A model generated the notes under the pieces. It was not told the DNA's origin. It did no database searches and saw only the letters and a list, made by a program, of their open reading frames with translations. Of a stretch of DNA of 30,920 bases, positions 1-6,921 are shown one piece after another. Source of the stretch: a virus; IMG/VR virus record IMGVR_UViG_3300036715_001255, positions 1-30,920 of that record; one strand, 5' to 3'. Both the position numbers and the translations under genes were made by a program. How positions within the stretch are numbered: position 1 is the first letter of the stretch; each line of letters starts with the position of its first letter.

Positions 1-18
1 CAAAACTGTTGCAAGCAA

Positions 19-46
19 AAGGCCCCTTCGGGGGCCTTCGTTATTT
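19..46 (+). terminator. Rho-independent terminator
   Basis: A perfect 8-bp stem (AAGGCCCC / GGGGCCTT) closes a stable TTCG tetraloop and is followed by CGTTATTT. This is the classical form of an intrinsic terminator. It ends the transcript of a gene lying before the window and stands about 40 bases ahead of the next start codon. Confidence 0.85.
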
Positions 47-62
47 AGCTCCGGGGTAGTCT
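41..62 (+). promoter_or_regulatory. Candidate phage promoter-like element
   Basis: TTATTT directly after the terminator, then about 11 bases, then GTAGTCT, which ends 15 bases before the ATG at 78. The same order (terminator, TTTAT, GTAACCT, ribosome site, ATG) recurs at 25556-25576 and 30351-30373. No host -35/-10 pair is convincing. The call rests only on this three-fold similarity, and part of it overlaps the terminator T-run. Confidence 0.2.
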
Positions 63-77
63 TTACCAGGAGTAAGA

Positions 78-455
78 ATGGACATCGAACATATCATTCG
101 TCTGAGTTCTGGAGCCTATCTCTCGTCTGTCATGGCCCTCCAGGTCATGCGAAGAATGGTGACCCGCCTGGAGCCCGAGACCCTGGAACTCATGGGCGAG
201 GAGATCCAGCTATGTGTGGACACTCAGGGCGTGCTGGCTAGTTCCGCCCTATCCACTCTGGCTGAGATCCAGGCAAGCATTACTGAGGATGAGTGGTTCA
301 GCTACCATGCTGCCTTACCCAGCCTCAAGATGATGGATGAGGACATCGCCAGGTATCGTGCCCTAGTGGCGATGGACAAGGCCGGTGTGCCCCTGCCGGA
401 CCAGGACAACCTGACCTTCCAGTTCGGTCCAGACACCGATGGGGTTGCAGAATGA
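78..455 (+). CDS. Hypothetical protein, 125 aa
   Basis: First gene after the terminator. The ATG at 78 has CAGGAG about 6 bases upstream. The product is a soluble, mildly acidic, probably mostly helical protein with no cysteine motif, signal peptide or membrane segment, and I do not recognise a family. Its stop overlaps the next start (ATGA at 452-455), so the two are probably translationally coupled. The real-gene call rests on the ribosome site, the overlap and codon use like its neighbours. Function unknown. Confidence 0.75.
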   Translation: MDIEHIIRLSSGAYLSSVMALQVMRRMVTRLEPETLELMGEEIQLCVDTQGVLASSALSTLAEIQASITEDEWFSYHAALPSLKMMDEDIARYRALVAMDKAGVPLPDQDNLTFQFGPDTDGVAE

Positions 456-1072
456 GCTACTGGCTCCTTCTCCCTCTGGGCATCTACTTCCTAGCAATCT
501 GGGTCATGATGTGGCGCAGGGCTACCGATGCTAGGATCCCTGAGCACTCCATGGGGTTACGAGTCCGGGCAGTCCTGGTATCCCCGCTGACCTATCCATT
601 CTTCCTGATCAGCTATATTTGGGGAGTGTACAAGTTCAATCGCTTCGCCAAGAAGCTGGGTGAGGTCTGGAAGAGGACTGGCGATAAAACCATTGAGGTC
701 GAGACCATTGAGGCTCTAAGGGCCATGGTGGGCACACAGGTAGGCAACAAGAGCTACATCCGGTTTCCGGAAGGATCCGCGACGGAGATTACCCTCAACA
801 CCCCATTGGACATCTTCTGCAACTTCTCCGTGATCGACCTATCCGACGCGAAGATCCACACTACCCTACGCCCCGCCATTCGGCTGTTTGGGCAGAACAA
901 CTGCATCCTGAATCCCGGCCTCATCTATCCCGAAGGTACCGATCTAGAAGCCTTTGAGCCTGTGGGCTCTCTGGAACTGATCGACCAGGGTTTGGTCTGT
1001 GCCATTCAATCCCCCACGGACTCCAATACCCTATTGGCAGGACTAACCCTAGAAGAGGAGAGCAATGCGTAA
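452..1072 (+). CDS. Hypothetical membrane-anchored protein, 206 aa
   Basis: The N-terminus carries a hydrophobic segment at about residues 3-21 (rich in L, I, F, W) followed by WRR, and a second at about 40-60. The rest is soluble. This suggests a short hairpin in the inner membrane with a cytoplasmic C-terminal domain of about 145 residues. No catalytic motif is visible and no family is recognised. The ATG overlaps the previous stop by 4 bases, and the gene's own stop lies inside the start of the ClpP-like gene, so all three are likely co-translated. Confidence 0.75.
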   Translation: MSYWLLLPLGIYFLAIWVMMWRRATDARIPEHSMGLRVRAVLVSPLTYPFFLISYIWGVYKFNRFAKKLGEVWKRTGDKTIEVETIEALRAMVGTQVGNKSYIRFPEGSATEITLNTPLDIFCNFSVIDLSDAKIHTTLRPAIRLFGQNNCILNPGLIYPEGTDLEAFEPVGSLELIDQGLVCAIQSPTDSNTLLAGLTLEEESNA

Positions 1073-1940
1073 CGGTTACAGCCAGTACGATGCACGATCC
1101 GAAGACGAGCACAAGAAAGCCAAGAAGCGGAACGACGACGATGACGATGACGACGTCCCCTTCTTCATGATGAACTCCAACAATAACAAGATGTTGGACA
1201 AGTTCACCCCTACGATCTACCTCAATGGACAGGTCAACGAGGCTATGGCTCGTGGGTTCCGGGATGCTATCCGAGAACTGGAGTATGTCCGTAAGTCCGA
1301 CATCGCTCTGATCATGATCAACTCCAATGGTGGCTACGTCCTAGATGGCTATCAGATTCTCAATGCCATGAAGTCCTCGGGCCTTGAGTTCATGACTTAC
1401 TGTACTAGCCATGCCTACAGTATGGGTGCGGCTATCCTTAGTGCGGGCTCCCCTGGGAAGCGGTTCATGGCTCCCCTGAGTCACGCTATGGTCCATCAAG
1501 TCAGTGCCGCTGCTGGTGGACACATTGAGGAGATGCGGGTAGAGATGAAGTACCTCGAACGCATGAACCGGATGGTCATGGACGAAGTCGCTACTAACTG
1601 CAACCTCACTCTGGAAGAGCTTGAGGAGAAGATCCGAGCCACTGGCAGCACCGACCTGTTCCTGGATCCCTGGGAGGCCAAGAAGTTGGGCCTAGTGGAT
1701 GAAGTGGGGCGTGTAAACCTGCTCCAAGCGCGGGCTTATCAGTTGGAAGTGGAGACCGTTGAGGCCCCCAAAAAGGCCAAGAAAAAGAAGTCCCCCGTGA
1801 AGCCAAGCAAGGTTGAGGTCGTGAAGCCCAAGCCCAAGCCCAAGCCCAAGCCTGCTACCAAACCCGAAAAGGCTCCCAAGACTCCTGAGGTTCCTGAGAA
1901 GCCCAAGCGTCCCACCCGCAAGCCCGGGAAGAGCTCTTAG
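1065..1940 (+). CDS. ClpP-like serine protease with charged N- and C-terminal tails
   Basis: The central domain (about residues 45-230) has the ClpP/crotonase fold signature. INSNGG (85-90) matches the strand before the active site, AYSMGAA (117-123) supplies the nucleophile Ser119, HAMVHQ (140-145) supplies His144, and TDLFLDPWEAKKLGLVDEV supplies Asp197 at the spacing seen in bacterial ClpP. The catalytic triad therefore looks intact. At 291 aa it is about 90 longer than cellular ClpP. The extra length is an acidic run of seven Asp (24-30) and a Lys/Pro-rich tail (about 235-291) resembling a nucleic-acid-binding histone-like tail. Such phage proteins may mature virion proteins or degrade host proteins; which applies here cannot be read. 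AGAGGAG precedes the ATG, which overlaps the upstream stop. Confidence 0.88.
   Translation: MRNGYSQYDARSEDEHKKAKKRNDDDDDDDVPFFMMNSNNNKMLDKFTPTIYLNGQVNEAMARGFRDAIRELEYVRKSDIALIMINSNGGYVLDGYQILNAMKSSGLEFMTYCTSHAYSMGAAILSAGSPGKRFMAPLSHAMVHQVSAAAGGHIEEMRVEMKYLERMNRMVMDEVATNCNLTLEELEEKIRATGSTDLFLDPWEAKKLGLVDEVGRVNLLQARAYQLEVETVEAPKKAKKKKSPVKPSKVEVVKPKPKPKPKPATKPEKAPKTPEVPEKPKRPTRKPGKSS
1824..1853 (+). repeat. Hexanucleotide tandem repeat AAGCCC x5 inside the ClpP-like gene
   Basis: Five successive AAGCCC units (the last is AAGCCT) encode the KPKPKPKPKP part of the protease tail. The repeat is in frame, so gain or loss of a unit changes tail length by two residues without breaking the protein. Confidence 0.9.
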
Positions 1941-1957
1941 GTCCCATTTGAGGATCT

Positions 1958-2596
1958 ATGCGTAACTTGCTCGTGGTACTAACAGGGGGTGATCTCTGGC
2001 GAAGGAAGGCTGGAGGTCGCCCCGTACTTTACTGGTCCCTTGAGGGACTGCGTAAGATGGCTTCGCAGTGTTGGGTGCATTTTGTATACCGAGACACCCC
2101 GCAGGTGAAGGCTTCCATTGATGCCACTGTACGGAGGCTCGACTGGCTAAAAATTGGCGATGCATATCCGGTTTCCCGGAAGATGCCCACCGCCTATGGA
2201 GCCATGATGGCTTTCCCCAGCTTTGACGAAAAGCAGGGTTTTTACCTGTTCGACTCGCAGACTGTCTTTGCGCCCGATCTACTCTCACACATGGGCGATG
2301 TGGATTGGTTTCCGTACAGTACGGCACCGATGCCTAATTATTTGGAGCCTCTCCCATCCCATTTAGGAGTACCCCCCGTTATCTCGCCCCTGGGACTGTA
2401 CTCTTTTGGTTCATACCAGAAGTTCTTCAACCTAGCTTCTGAACAGACCAAAGACCCGATTCTCATCTACAAGAACCTAGTGTCTGAGGATCGGATAGTG
2501 GCAAGCGAGATCCCGGAAGCTTCTTTCCAACGGGCTAACTCTGTCCACTCTATCACAGATTTCAACACTTTGTTAAAAGAAGGCTCACAGGTTTGA
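1958..2596 (+). CDS. Hypothetical protein, 212 aa
   Basis: The ATG follows GAGGATCT. The beginning (MRNLLVVLTGGDLWRRKAGG, then RPVLYWSLEGL) loosely recalls the glycine-rich loop and P-x-L-x-W/Y-x-L-E pattern of sugar- or cytidylyl-transferases. The Lys/Arg and Asp signature residues of that family are not clearly present, so I do not assign it. The protein is soluble with many aromatic residues and no membrane segment. It sits alone between the protease gene and two small unknown genes. Real gene likely, function unknown. Confidence 0.7.
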   Translation: MRNLLVVLTGGDLWRRKAGGRPVLYWSLEGLRKMASQCWVHFVYRDTPQVKASIDATVRRLDWLKIGDAYPVSRKMPTAYGAMMAFPSFDEKQGFYLFDSQTVFAPDLLSHMGDVDWFPYSTAPMPNYLEPLPSHLGVPPVISPLGLYSFGSYQKFFNLASEQTKDPILIYKNLVSEDRIVASEIPEASFQRANSVHSITDFNTLLKEGSQV

Positions 2597-2620
2597 ACGA
2601 GAAACCCTCAAGGGCCGCAT

Positions 2621-2827
2621 ATGCACACACAGATTCAGATCCGTATCGGGGGATCACTCATCTCCCGGTTGTCAGTAGAACGTCACCAAGGCAAGCTGGT
2701 GTTGATGGTCGTGGACTCGGTCTACGGCAGATTCCCCGTGGGCGGCCTTAGTTTGGAAATTTCCCGGGATGGCCAGGAATGGGTTCCCGTAACCGAACAT
2801 GAATTGATCGCCCTGCTTGTATCCTAA
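2621..2827 (+). CDS. Hypothetical small protein, 68 aa
   Basis: A short soluble protein predicted to be mostly beta strand (QIQIRIGGSLISRL, KLVLMVVDSVYGRF), with no motif I recognise. The ribosome site is weak (AAGGGCC about 8 bases upstream). It fits exactly between its neighbours with 24 bases before and 14 after, in the same orientation. Confidence 0.6.
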   Translation: MHTQIQIRIGGSLISRLSVERHQGKLVLMVVDSVYGRFPVGGLSLEISRDGQEWVPVTEHELIALLVS

Positions 2828-2841
2828 CCCCAGAGGGAAAC

Positions 2842-3186
2842 ATGCCAGAGACACCAAAAGAAATTACCAAACCCACCCAAGGGGCCAAGGTCTCCGAACT
2901 GTGGTGGCAGGACGATACCTTACATGTCATCACCGAAGAAGGCGTTCACACGGCTTTCAAGGGAGCCTGGATGATCTCCAGGCAGGTCGATCAGGGCATG
3001 GAGCACTTCGTCCAGATTACCGCTGCCTGCCCTTGGGGTCACAAGACCTCAGAGACCGTGCCAGATGCAGTTTCTATCAACATGGACGACAGTCTCGGGC
3101 AACTGCTGAAACTCAGTGACAAGCTCAAGAAGCTCGCCAACATGGACCCTATCAATCTAGCGGGTATGACCGCCGAGCAGCTGTAA
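2842..3186 (+). CDS. Hypothetical protein, 114 aa
   Basis: The ATG is preceded by AGAGGGAAAC. A small soluble protein; the first half looks like a beta barrel or sheet (KVSELWWQDDTLHVITEEG, HTAFKGAWMISRQV), and the end (about 85-114) is a charged helix. Its stop TAA overlaps the next ATG by one base (TAATG at 3184-3188), which couples it to the zinc-ribbon gene. No family recognised. An overlapping reading frame at 2817-3119 is a shadow. Confidence 0.72.
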   Translation: MPETPKEITKPTQGAKVSELWWQDDTLHVITEEGVHTAFKGAWMISRQVDQGMEHFVQITAACPWGHKTSETVPDAVSINMDDSLGQLLKLSDKLKKLANMDPINLAGMTAEQL

Positions 3187-3326
3187 TGCTTCAGACGATC
3201 CGTTATCGGGCTCGCTATTGGTGGCGTTGTTTCTGCCATCTGATTGGGTTTTGCCCCAAGTGCGGGGCCCGGGTGGAGATCACTCGCAACGGAACAGTGG
3301 TATGCACCGAATGTGGGGCACGATGA
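3186..3326 (+). CDS. Small zinc-ribbon protein, 46 aa
   Basis: A 46-codon gene begins at the ATG in TAATG (3186) and ends at the TGA that overlaps the helicase start (3323-3326). Residues 23-43 carry two CxxC knuckles (CPKC at 23-26 and CTEC at 40-43) 13 residues apart, the spacing of a rubredoxin/zinc-ribbon fold. The first 20 residues are basic and aromatic (RYRARYWWR). The double coupling (one-base overlap before, four-base overlap after) argues strongly that it is translated. It may be a small nucleic-acid- or protein-binding partner of the SNF2-type protein encoded next. Confidence 0.7.
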   Translation: MLQTIRYRARYWWRCFCHLIGFCPKCGARVEITRNGTVVCTECGAR

Positions 3327-5323
3327 CGATCCTAGATGGTGATGGCCGGAAGATGGTACAGCCCATTCCGAGATCCACTCCCACGGGTTCTCAGTCCGAA
3401 AGATCAATGTCTGATCCTTGCCCGCTCATAACAGCTTACACGCAGGATCTCGGTATGCCCGAGAGCTTGCTGGATAAGCTATGGCGGGTTCGCAGACACG
3501 ACCCCTCCGAGGGACCGATCCCAATCAAGGTGGGGCCGCTCTTCCGGGACACCGTGTCTCTGCGTAACTTTCAGACCCAGTCCGTGGCTCACTTGATGCT
3601 TGTGCCCCGCATGATCATCGCTGACGCCGTAGGGCTGGGTAAGTCTGTGCAGGCCATAGCGGGCATGTGTTATCATGCCCACAAAGACCCGGACCTTAAG
3701 ATCCTAGTGATTACCACTAAGTCTGTGGTGCGCCAGTTTCACAATGAAATCCTCCGATTCTCGAACATGACTAGCACGGTCATGGAAGACCGCTTCAAGA
3801 AGCAGGACGGCCATGAAGCCCGTATGGCCCAGGTGGAGACTTGGCTGGCCGAGGACGGCCCACGGGTAATGTGTACCCGCTATAGCTCTTTGATCGGACG
3901 ACGCCAAGCTATTGATGGCGACTTCGATGACAATGGTGATCCAGTAGCGGCTGATGGCAAGGAAGTGCTCAGCAAGGAGATTCGCGACCTTGTAGCCCTC
4001 CTGTGGCCTCACCGGGCCAACCTCCTGGTGATCTTCGACGAGTGCCATAAGCTCAAGAACCCTACCGCGCAGACCCGCACAGCCATGATGCAGGTGCAGA
4101 GATGTGCCACTCGTTGCTGGGGTCTCAGTGCCAGCTTGGTCTCTAACGGGGCCGATGAGATCTATGGTGTAATGTCGGCCATGGGCATCCGCCCCTTTGC
4201 CAGCCTCGATGCCTTCCGAAGCCGCTTCTGCGTATATCACATGCTCCGTATGGGCCGTCGAGTCGTGCCGAAGCTTACGGGCTATCGCAAGATGGACGAG
4301 TTCAAGCGGGAGATCAGGCCGTTCATCTACGGTAGGTCTCAGCGTCAGGTAAAGGAACCCCTGCCACGGCTTACCACAAAGTACCATGAAGTCGAGCTAG
4401 ACGCCAAGCAGGAGAGGCTACTCCTACGAGACATCCCGAGTGGTCACTACCAACTCAGCCCAGCGGTCAAGAAGATCGCGGGTCAGGTCACCTTGGTAGA
4501 TCGTGATCCCACCAACCGCATGACTATGATGTCAGTCTACCAGTTGGTGGCCAACCACTCTTGTCTGCTGGAGGCTCACGACCCTGCTAAGCTCTTCACC
4601 AAGAGCCTGAGCCCTAAGGAAGAGGCAATGTTTGATCTACTTGAGGGCGACCTCAAGGATCAGAAGGTCATCATCTTCACAAAATACAGGACCTACATCG
4701 ACCGTTTGGAACATCTGTTTCAAGCCCGTGGCGAGAAAGTTCTTCGTATCACGGGTGCCGAGAACGAGGTCCAGCGAGACAAGGCCAAGGAACTATTCCA
4801 GGACCCAGACAGTGGTTACAACATCATCTGCATCAACAGTGCGGGCCTAGAGGGGATCAACCTTCAGGAAGCCGGACACATGATCGGCATGGATCTACCG
4901 TGGAGTTTTGGTAGCACCATTCAGCTTGTGGGTCGTATGCTCCGCATCGCCAGCCCCCATTCGGCCTGTACCTTTCACATCATGGTGGCCAAGGGAACCC
5001 CGGACGAGTATGTCATCTCCACGCTATTGTCCAAGAAGGGTGTCTTCGAAGCCATCCTGGGTGAGTCTCACAGCGCAGGTCTACTAGAGGAAGAAGCCCG
5101 GGAGATCGACCTGGAGAGTAGTCTCGACAGAGACATGACTGACGAGGAATTCTCCAAGATGCTAAGGGCCCACGCGAAGGATGTCTCCATGGGGGAGTAC
5201 CTTAAGGGGGACAAGCTACGAGAGTTGGCCGACGATATCGAATACGAGACCTCGTATAAACACGCTGCTGCCAAGCAGACCAAGAAAAAGAAGGTGAAGG
5301 ATCTGTCCCAGCTTAGTTTTTAG
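3323..5323 (+). CDS. SNF2/superfamily 2 DNA helicase-like ATPase
   Basis: An ATP-dependent DNA translocase of the SNF2 type, 666 aa from the ATG at 3323. I prefer this start because it forms ATGA with the zinc-ribbon stop; the open frame extends back to 3218, but that part is the zinc-ribbon gene in another frame. Motifs in order: ADAVGLGKS (Walker A, Lys107), FDECHKLKN (DECH, 239-242), LSASL (motif III), GLEGINLQEAGHMIGMD (motif V) and QLVGRMLR (534-541, motif VI arginine fingers). Both RecA-like lobes are present. Between the lobes is a long insert (about 280-390). The Lys-rich end (KQTKKKKVKD) may contact DNA. It probably remodels replication or recombination intermediates. The next + strand gene lies beyond a homing endonuclease. 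Confidence 0.9.
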   Translation: MTILDGDGRKMVQPIPRSTPTGSQSERSMSDPCPLITAYTQDLGMPESLLDKLWRVRRHDPSEGPIPIKVGPLFRDTVSLRNFQTQSVAHLMLVPRMIIADAVGLGKSVQAIAGMCYHAHKDPDLKILVITTKSVVRQFHNEILRFSNMTSTVMEDRFKKQDGHEARMAQVETWLAEDGPRVMCTRYSSLIGRRQAIDGDFDDNGDPVAADGKEVLSKEIRDLVALLWPHRANLLVIFDECHKLKNPTAQTRTAMMQVQRCATRCWGLSASLVSNGADEIYGVMSAMGIRPFASLDAFRSRFCVYHMLRMGRRVVPKLTGYRKMDEFKREIRPFIYGRSQRQVKEPLPRLTTKYHEVELDAKQERLLLRDIPSGHYQLSPAVKKIAGQVTLVDRDPTNRMTMMSVYQLVANHSCLLEAHDPAKLFTKSLSPKEEAMFDLLEGDLKDQKVIIFTKYRTYIDRLEHLFQARGEKVLRITGAENEVQRDKAKELFQDPDSGYNIICINSAGLEGINLQEAGHMIGMDLPWSFGSTIQLVGRMLRIASPHSACTFHIMVAKGTPDEYVISTLLSKKGVFEAILGESHSAGLLEEEAREIDLESSLDRDMTDEEFSKMLRAHAKDVSMGEYLKGDKLRELADDIEYETSYKHAAAKQTKKKKVKDLSQLSF

Positions 5324-5329
5324 CTGAGC

Positions 5330-5338
5330 AGTACAAAG
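5330..5338. repeat. Left copy of 9-bp direct repeat AGTACAAAG flanking a homing endonuclease gene
   Basis: AGTACAAAG lies 6 bases after the helicase stop. The same nine bases occur at 6024-6032, immediately before the TTG start of the next + strand gene. The GIY-YIG gene lies between the two copies, so they may mark the ends of an inserted segment. Nine matching bases in about 700 bp can also arise by chance. Confidence 0.4.
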
Positions 5339-5357
5339 GAAATTCCGGCGAAATGGC

Positions 5358-5996
5358 CTAGTTTTTGGGCTTACGTCCCACTTGCCAACCTTCAGGGAGA
5401 GGACAACCTCTAAATAATCGGGCTGTCTCTCCAGTATCGAGGTTGTAGATCCAAGTACAGCCTTGAGCTGTAGTACATGGATAGCTGATCCCTTTGTGGG
5501 CTTCAGACAAATTTCGTTTATGTTCTTCAGAGAAACGCATACCCATCCGTTTCTCTGACTGATTCTTTTTTGACTCTTCGTCCCAGCCTTTGATTTTTTC
5601 GCGTCCAGTTTCCCATCCCTCAGAAATGAATTCCTGAAATTGGTCCTGAGATACCCGTTTATTGATTCCAGTTTTATGCACCCAGAGTGTACCCTTGGCT
5701 GAGGGTGGAAGTGCTGGTTCTCTCTGGATGTTGAAACCTACCTTCTTATCCCAGGAACGCAAGGCTTCAATAAAGTGGCGTTCTCGGTTGAGTAGATCGG
5801 CAGTAACCTCTAGCAGGATGAAGTCAAACGCCTCGGCCCCGTACTTAGTCCAGGCTCTTTGCAGCCGGGTATTGGAGTGTATCCCCTTTCGGAGTTCTAA
5901 GCGATGGGTAGACCATCGCTCTGGGATTTGGCAAGAACTACCAACATACATCTTTCCATTGGGGTTGCACCGGATCAAATAAATTCCACTACTCAA
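5358..5996 (-). CDS. GIY-YIG homing endonuclease with W...G...GR repeats
   Basis: Free-standing homing endonuclease, 212 aa, opposite in strand to its neighbours. GIY (4-6) and YVG (17-19) define the GIY-YIG nuclease core (about 1-90) with the usual following Arg (RWSTH) and Glu (RERHFIE). A NUMOD3-like motif (MRFSEEHKRNLSEAHKG, 153-169) is a known DNA-binding element of such enzymes. Two further modules at about 103-132 (LWVHKTG...SEGWETGR) and 181-208 (WIYNLDTG...PEGWQVGR) match repeats in the HNH endonuclease at 20479-21399. The start is TTG with AGGGGGCGA upstream on the - strand. The gene is AT-richer than its flanks, which suits a mobile gene. Confidence 0.9.
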   Translation of the reverse strand: MSSGIYLIRCNPNGKMYVGSSCQIPERWSTHRLELRKGIHSNTRLQRAWTKYGAEAFDFILLEVTADLLNRERHFIEALRSWDKKVGFNIQREPALPPSAKGTLWVHKTGINKRVSQDQFQEFISEGWETGREKIKGWDEESKKNQSEKRMGMRFSEEHKRNLSEAHKGISYPCTTAQGCTWIYNLDTGETARLFRGCPLPEGWQVGRKPKN

Positions 5997-6023
5997 AATC
6001 GCCCCCTGGAGTTACTAATAAGG

Positions 6024-6032
6024 AGTACAAAG
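6024..6032. repeat. Right copy of 9-bp direct repeat AGTACAAAG
   Basis: Second copy of the repeat at 5330-5338. It overlaps the ribosome site region AAGGAGTACAAAG that serves the TTG start at 6033, so the copy may be kept for translation rather than as an insertion scar. Confidence 0.4.
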
Positions 6033-6314
6033 TTGGCATTCAAAGTAACAGAAGTTGTGGTGTCTCTGGCTGTAAGTGATCAGAACTATGGTAATGGGGG
6101 AAAGAATTTCATCTCGCTTCGTGCTGAAGATCTGGAGGGAGATATACATCTTGTCACTCACCAGCTGTTTCACAAGGCGTACCTCGCCATTCAGACTGCT
6201 AGGTTCGAACAGGGCGAGATTAACGGTGCTGATTTGAACAAGATTCTAACCACGGCTGAACAGCGTTACAACAAGATCGTGGCTTTCCTACAACCGGAGA
6301 TTTCTGATGAATAA
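6033..6314 (+). CDS. Hypothetical protein, 93 aa (TTG start)
   Basis: The open frame extends back to an ATG at 5904, but that part lies inside the GIY-YIG gene. The start that fits is TTG at 6033, with AGGAG seven bases ahead. The product begins with a beta strand (KVTEVVVSLAVS), then a helical second half (HLVTHQLFHKAYLAIQTARF), and has no known motif. It overlaps the Nudix gene by 8 bases, so the two are probably co-translated. Function unknown. Confidence 0.7.
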   Translation: MAFKVTEVVVSLAVSDQNYGNGGKNFISLRAEDLEGDIHLVTHQLFHKAYLAIQTARFEQGEINGADLNKILTTAEQRYNKIVAFLQPEISDE

Positions 6315-6741
6315 CTACGTGCTTGGGTTCGCCTTCGATGAAGCTCGCGAAAACGTCACCCTGATCTCAAAGCGTAGGCCCACTTGGCAGGCGGGGCTCT
6401 TCAACGGAGTTGGTGGTAAGATTGAACCCAATGAGATTGGCAAGCCTAGGCTGGCTATGACTCGCGAGTTTCAGGAAGAGACCGGAGTAGTCATCCCCGA
6501 AGAGGACTGGCAGTTAGTGGCCCGCTTGGTGGGGGCTGACTTCGTAGTCTACACCTACACGACCTTCACCGATGCCATCCTGGAGGCCAGCACCCAGACC
6601 GACGAGGCCATTTGGGTCATGCCCGTTTCCGAGTTGTGGCAGCGTGAGGCTTCTATGCTCACCAATGTCTCCTGGCTAGTCCACATGTGCCTGGATCGAG
6701 ACATGCTCCGGTTTACACCTGTCACGGTAGCCTACAACTAA
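6307..6741 (+). CDS. Nudix hydrolase
   Basis: Hydrolyses a nucleoside diphosphate linked to another group (X). The Nudix box is at 37-60: G37-KIEPN-E43, then REFQEETG (53-60) with the metal-binding Glu residues 57 and 58. The canonical box has seven residues between E43 and the REx motif; here there are nine (44-52), a two-residue insertion in the loop. KRRPTWQAGLFNGVGGKIE upstream is typical of the family, including MutT-like and ADP-ribose types. At 144 aa the length is normal. Substrate cannot be read; pool cleansing (8-oxo-dGTP or similar) or NAD/ADP-ribose breakdown are both possible in phages. The start overlaps the preceding gene. Confidence 0.88.
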   Translation: MNNYVLGFAFDEARENVTLISKRRPTWQAGLFNGVGGKIEPNEIGKPRLAMTREFQEETGVVIPEEDWQLVARLVGADFVVYTYTTFTDAILEASTQTDEAIWVMPVSELWQREASMLTNVSWLVHMCLDRDMLRFTPVTVAYN

Positions 6742-6753
6742 GAGGAAGAAGAC

Positions 6754-6921
6754 ATGCTGAAGATTCGGAATGAAGAAGGTGTGATCCTTGGGGGCATCGA
6801 GGCCCTGCTAGTCACTACCAGCAAGATCATCGTGAAGTTCGCGGACCCAGACAAGGAGCCCGTTGAGTTTCTGATTGCCAATGGCGATATCACCCTGTCC
6901 AACGAGATTCAAGAATGTTAG
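6754..6921 (+). CDS. Hypothetical small protein, 55 aa
   Basis: A 55-codon gene with a strong ribosome site (AAGAGGAAGAAGAC before the ATG). Its TAG stop (6919-6921) overlaps the next gene, whose ATG is at 6915. The product (MLKIRNEEGVILGGIEALLV, then TTSKIIVKFADPDKE) looks like a small beta-rich domain with no motif I recognise. Spacing on both sides is tight, and without it a 173-base gap would remain in a region where genes otherwise abut. Confidence 0.6.
   Translation: MLKIRNEEGVILGGIEALLVTTSKIIVKFADPDKEPVEFLIANGDITLSNEIQEC

Noticed and set aside
1958-2596. Sugar nucleotidyltransferase
   Set aside because: Only the first 30 residues loosely resemble the family, and the signature basic and acidic residues are missing.
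2817-3119. 100-aa open frame overlapping the 114-aa gene
   Set aside because: No ribosome site, unusual composition, and it overlaps a frame with proper spacing and coupling.
3704-4387. Long open frame on the - strand inside the helicase gene
   Set aside because: It lies wholly antisense to a well-supported SNF2 gene, has no ribosome site and shows no recognisable domain. It is a by-product of codon bias.
5353-5361. ATG after AAAGGAAATTCCGGCGAA downstream of the helicase
   Set aside because: It gives only Met-Ala-stop. It could be a fossil start left by the homing gene, but nothing supports that.
5904-6032. N-terminal extension of the 93-aa gene back to ATG 5904
   Set aside because: It runs through the start of the GIY-YIG gene, and the TTG at 6033 has a well-spaced AGGAG.
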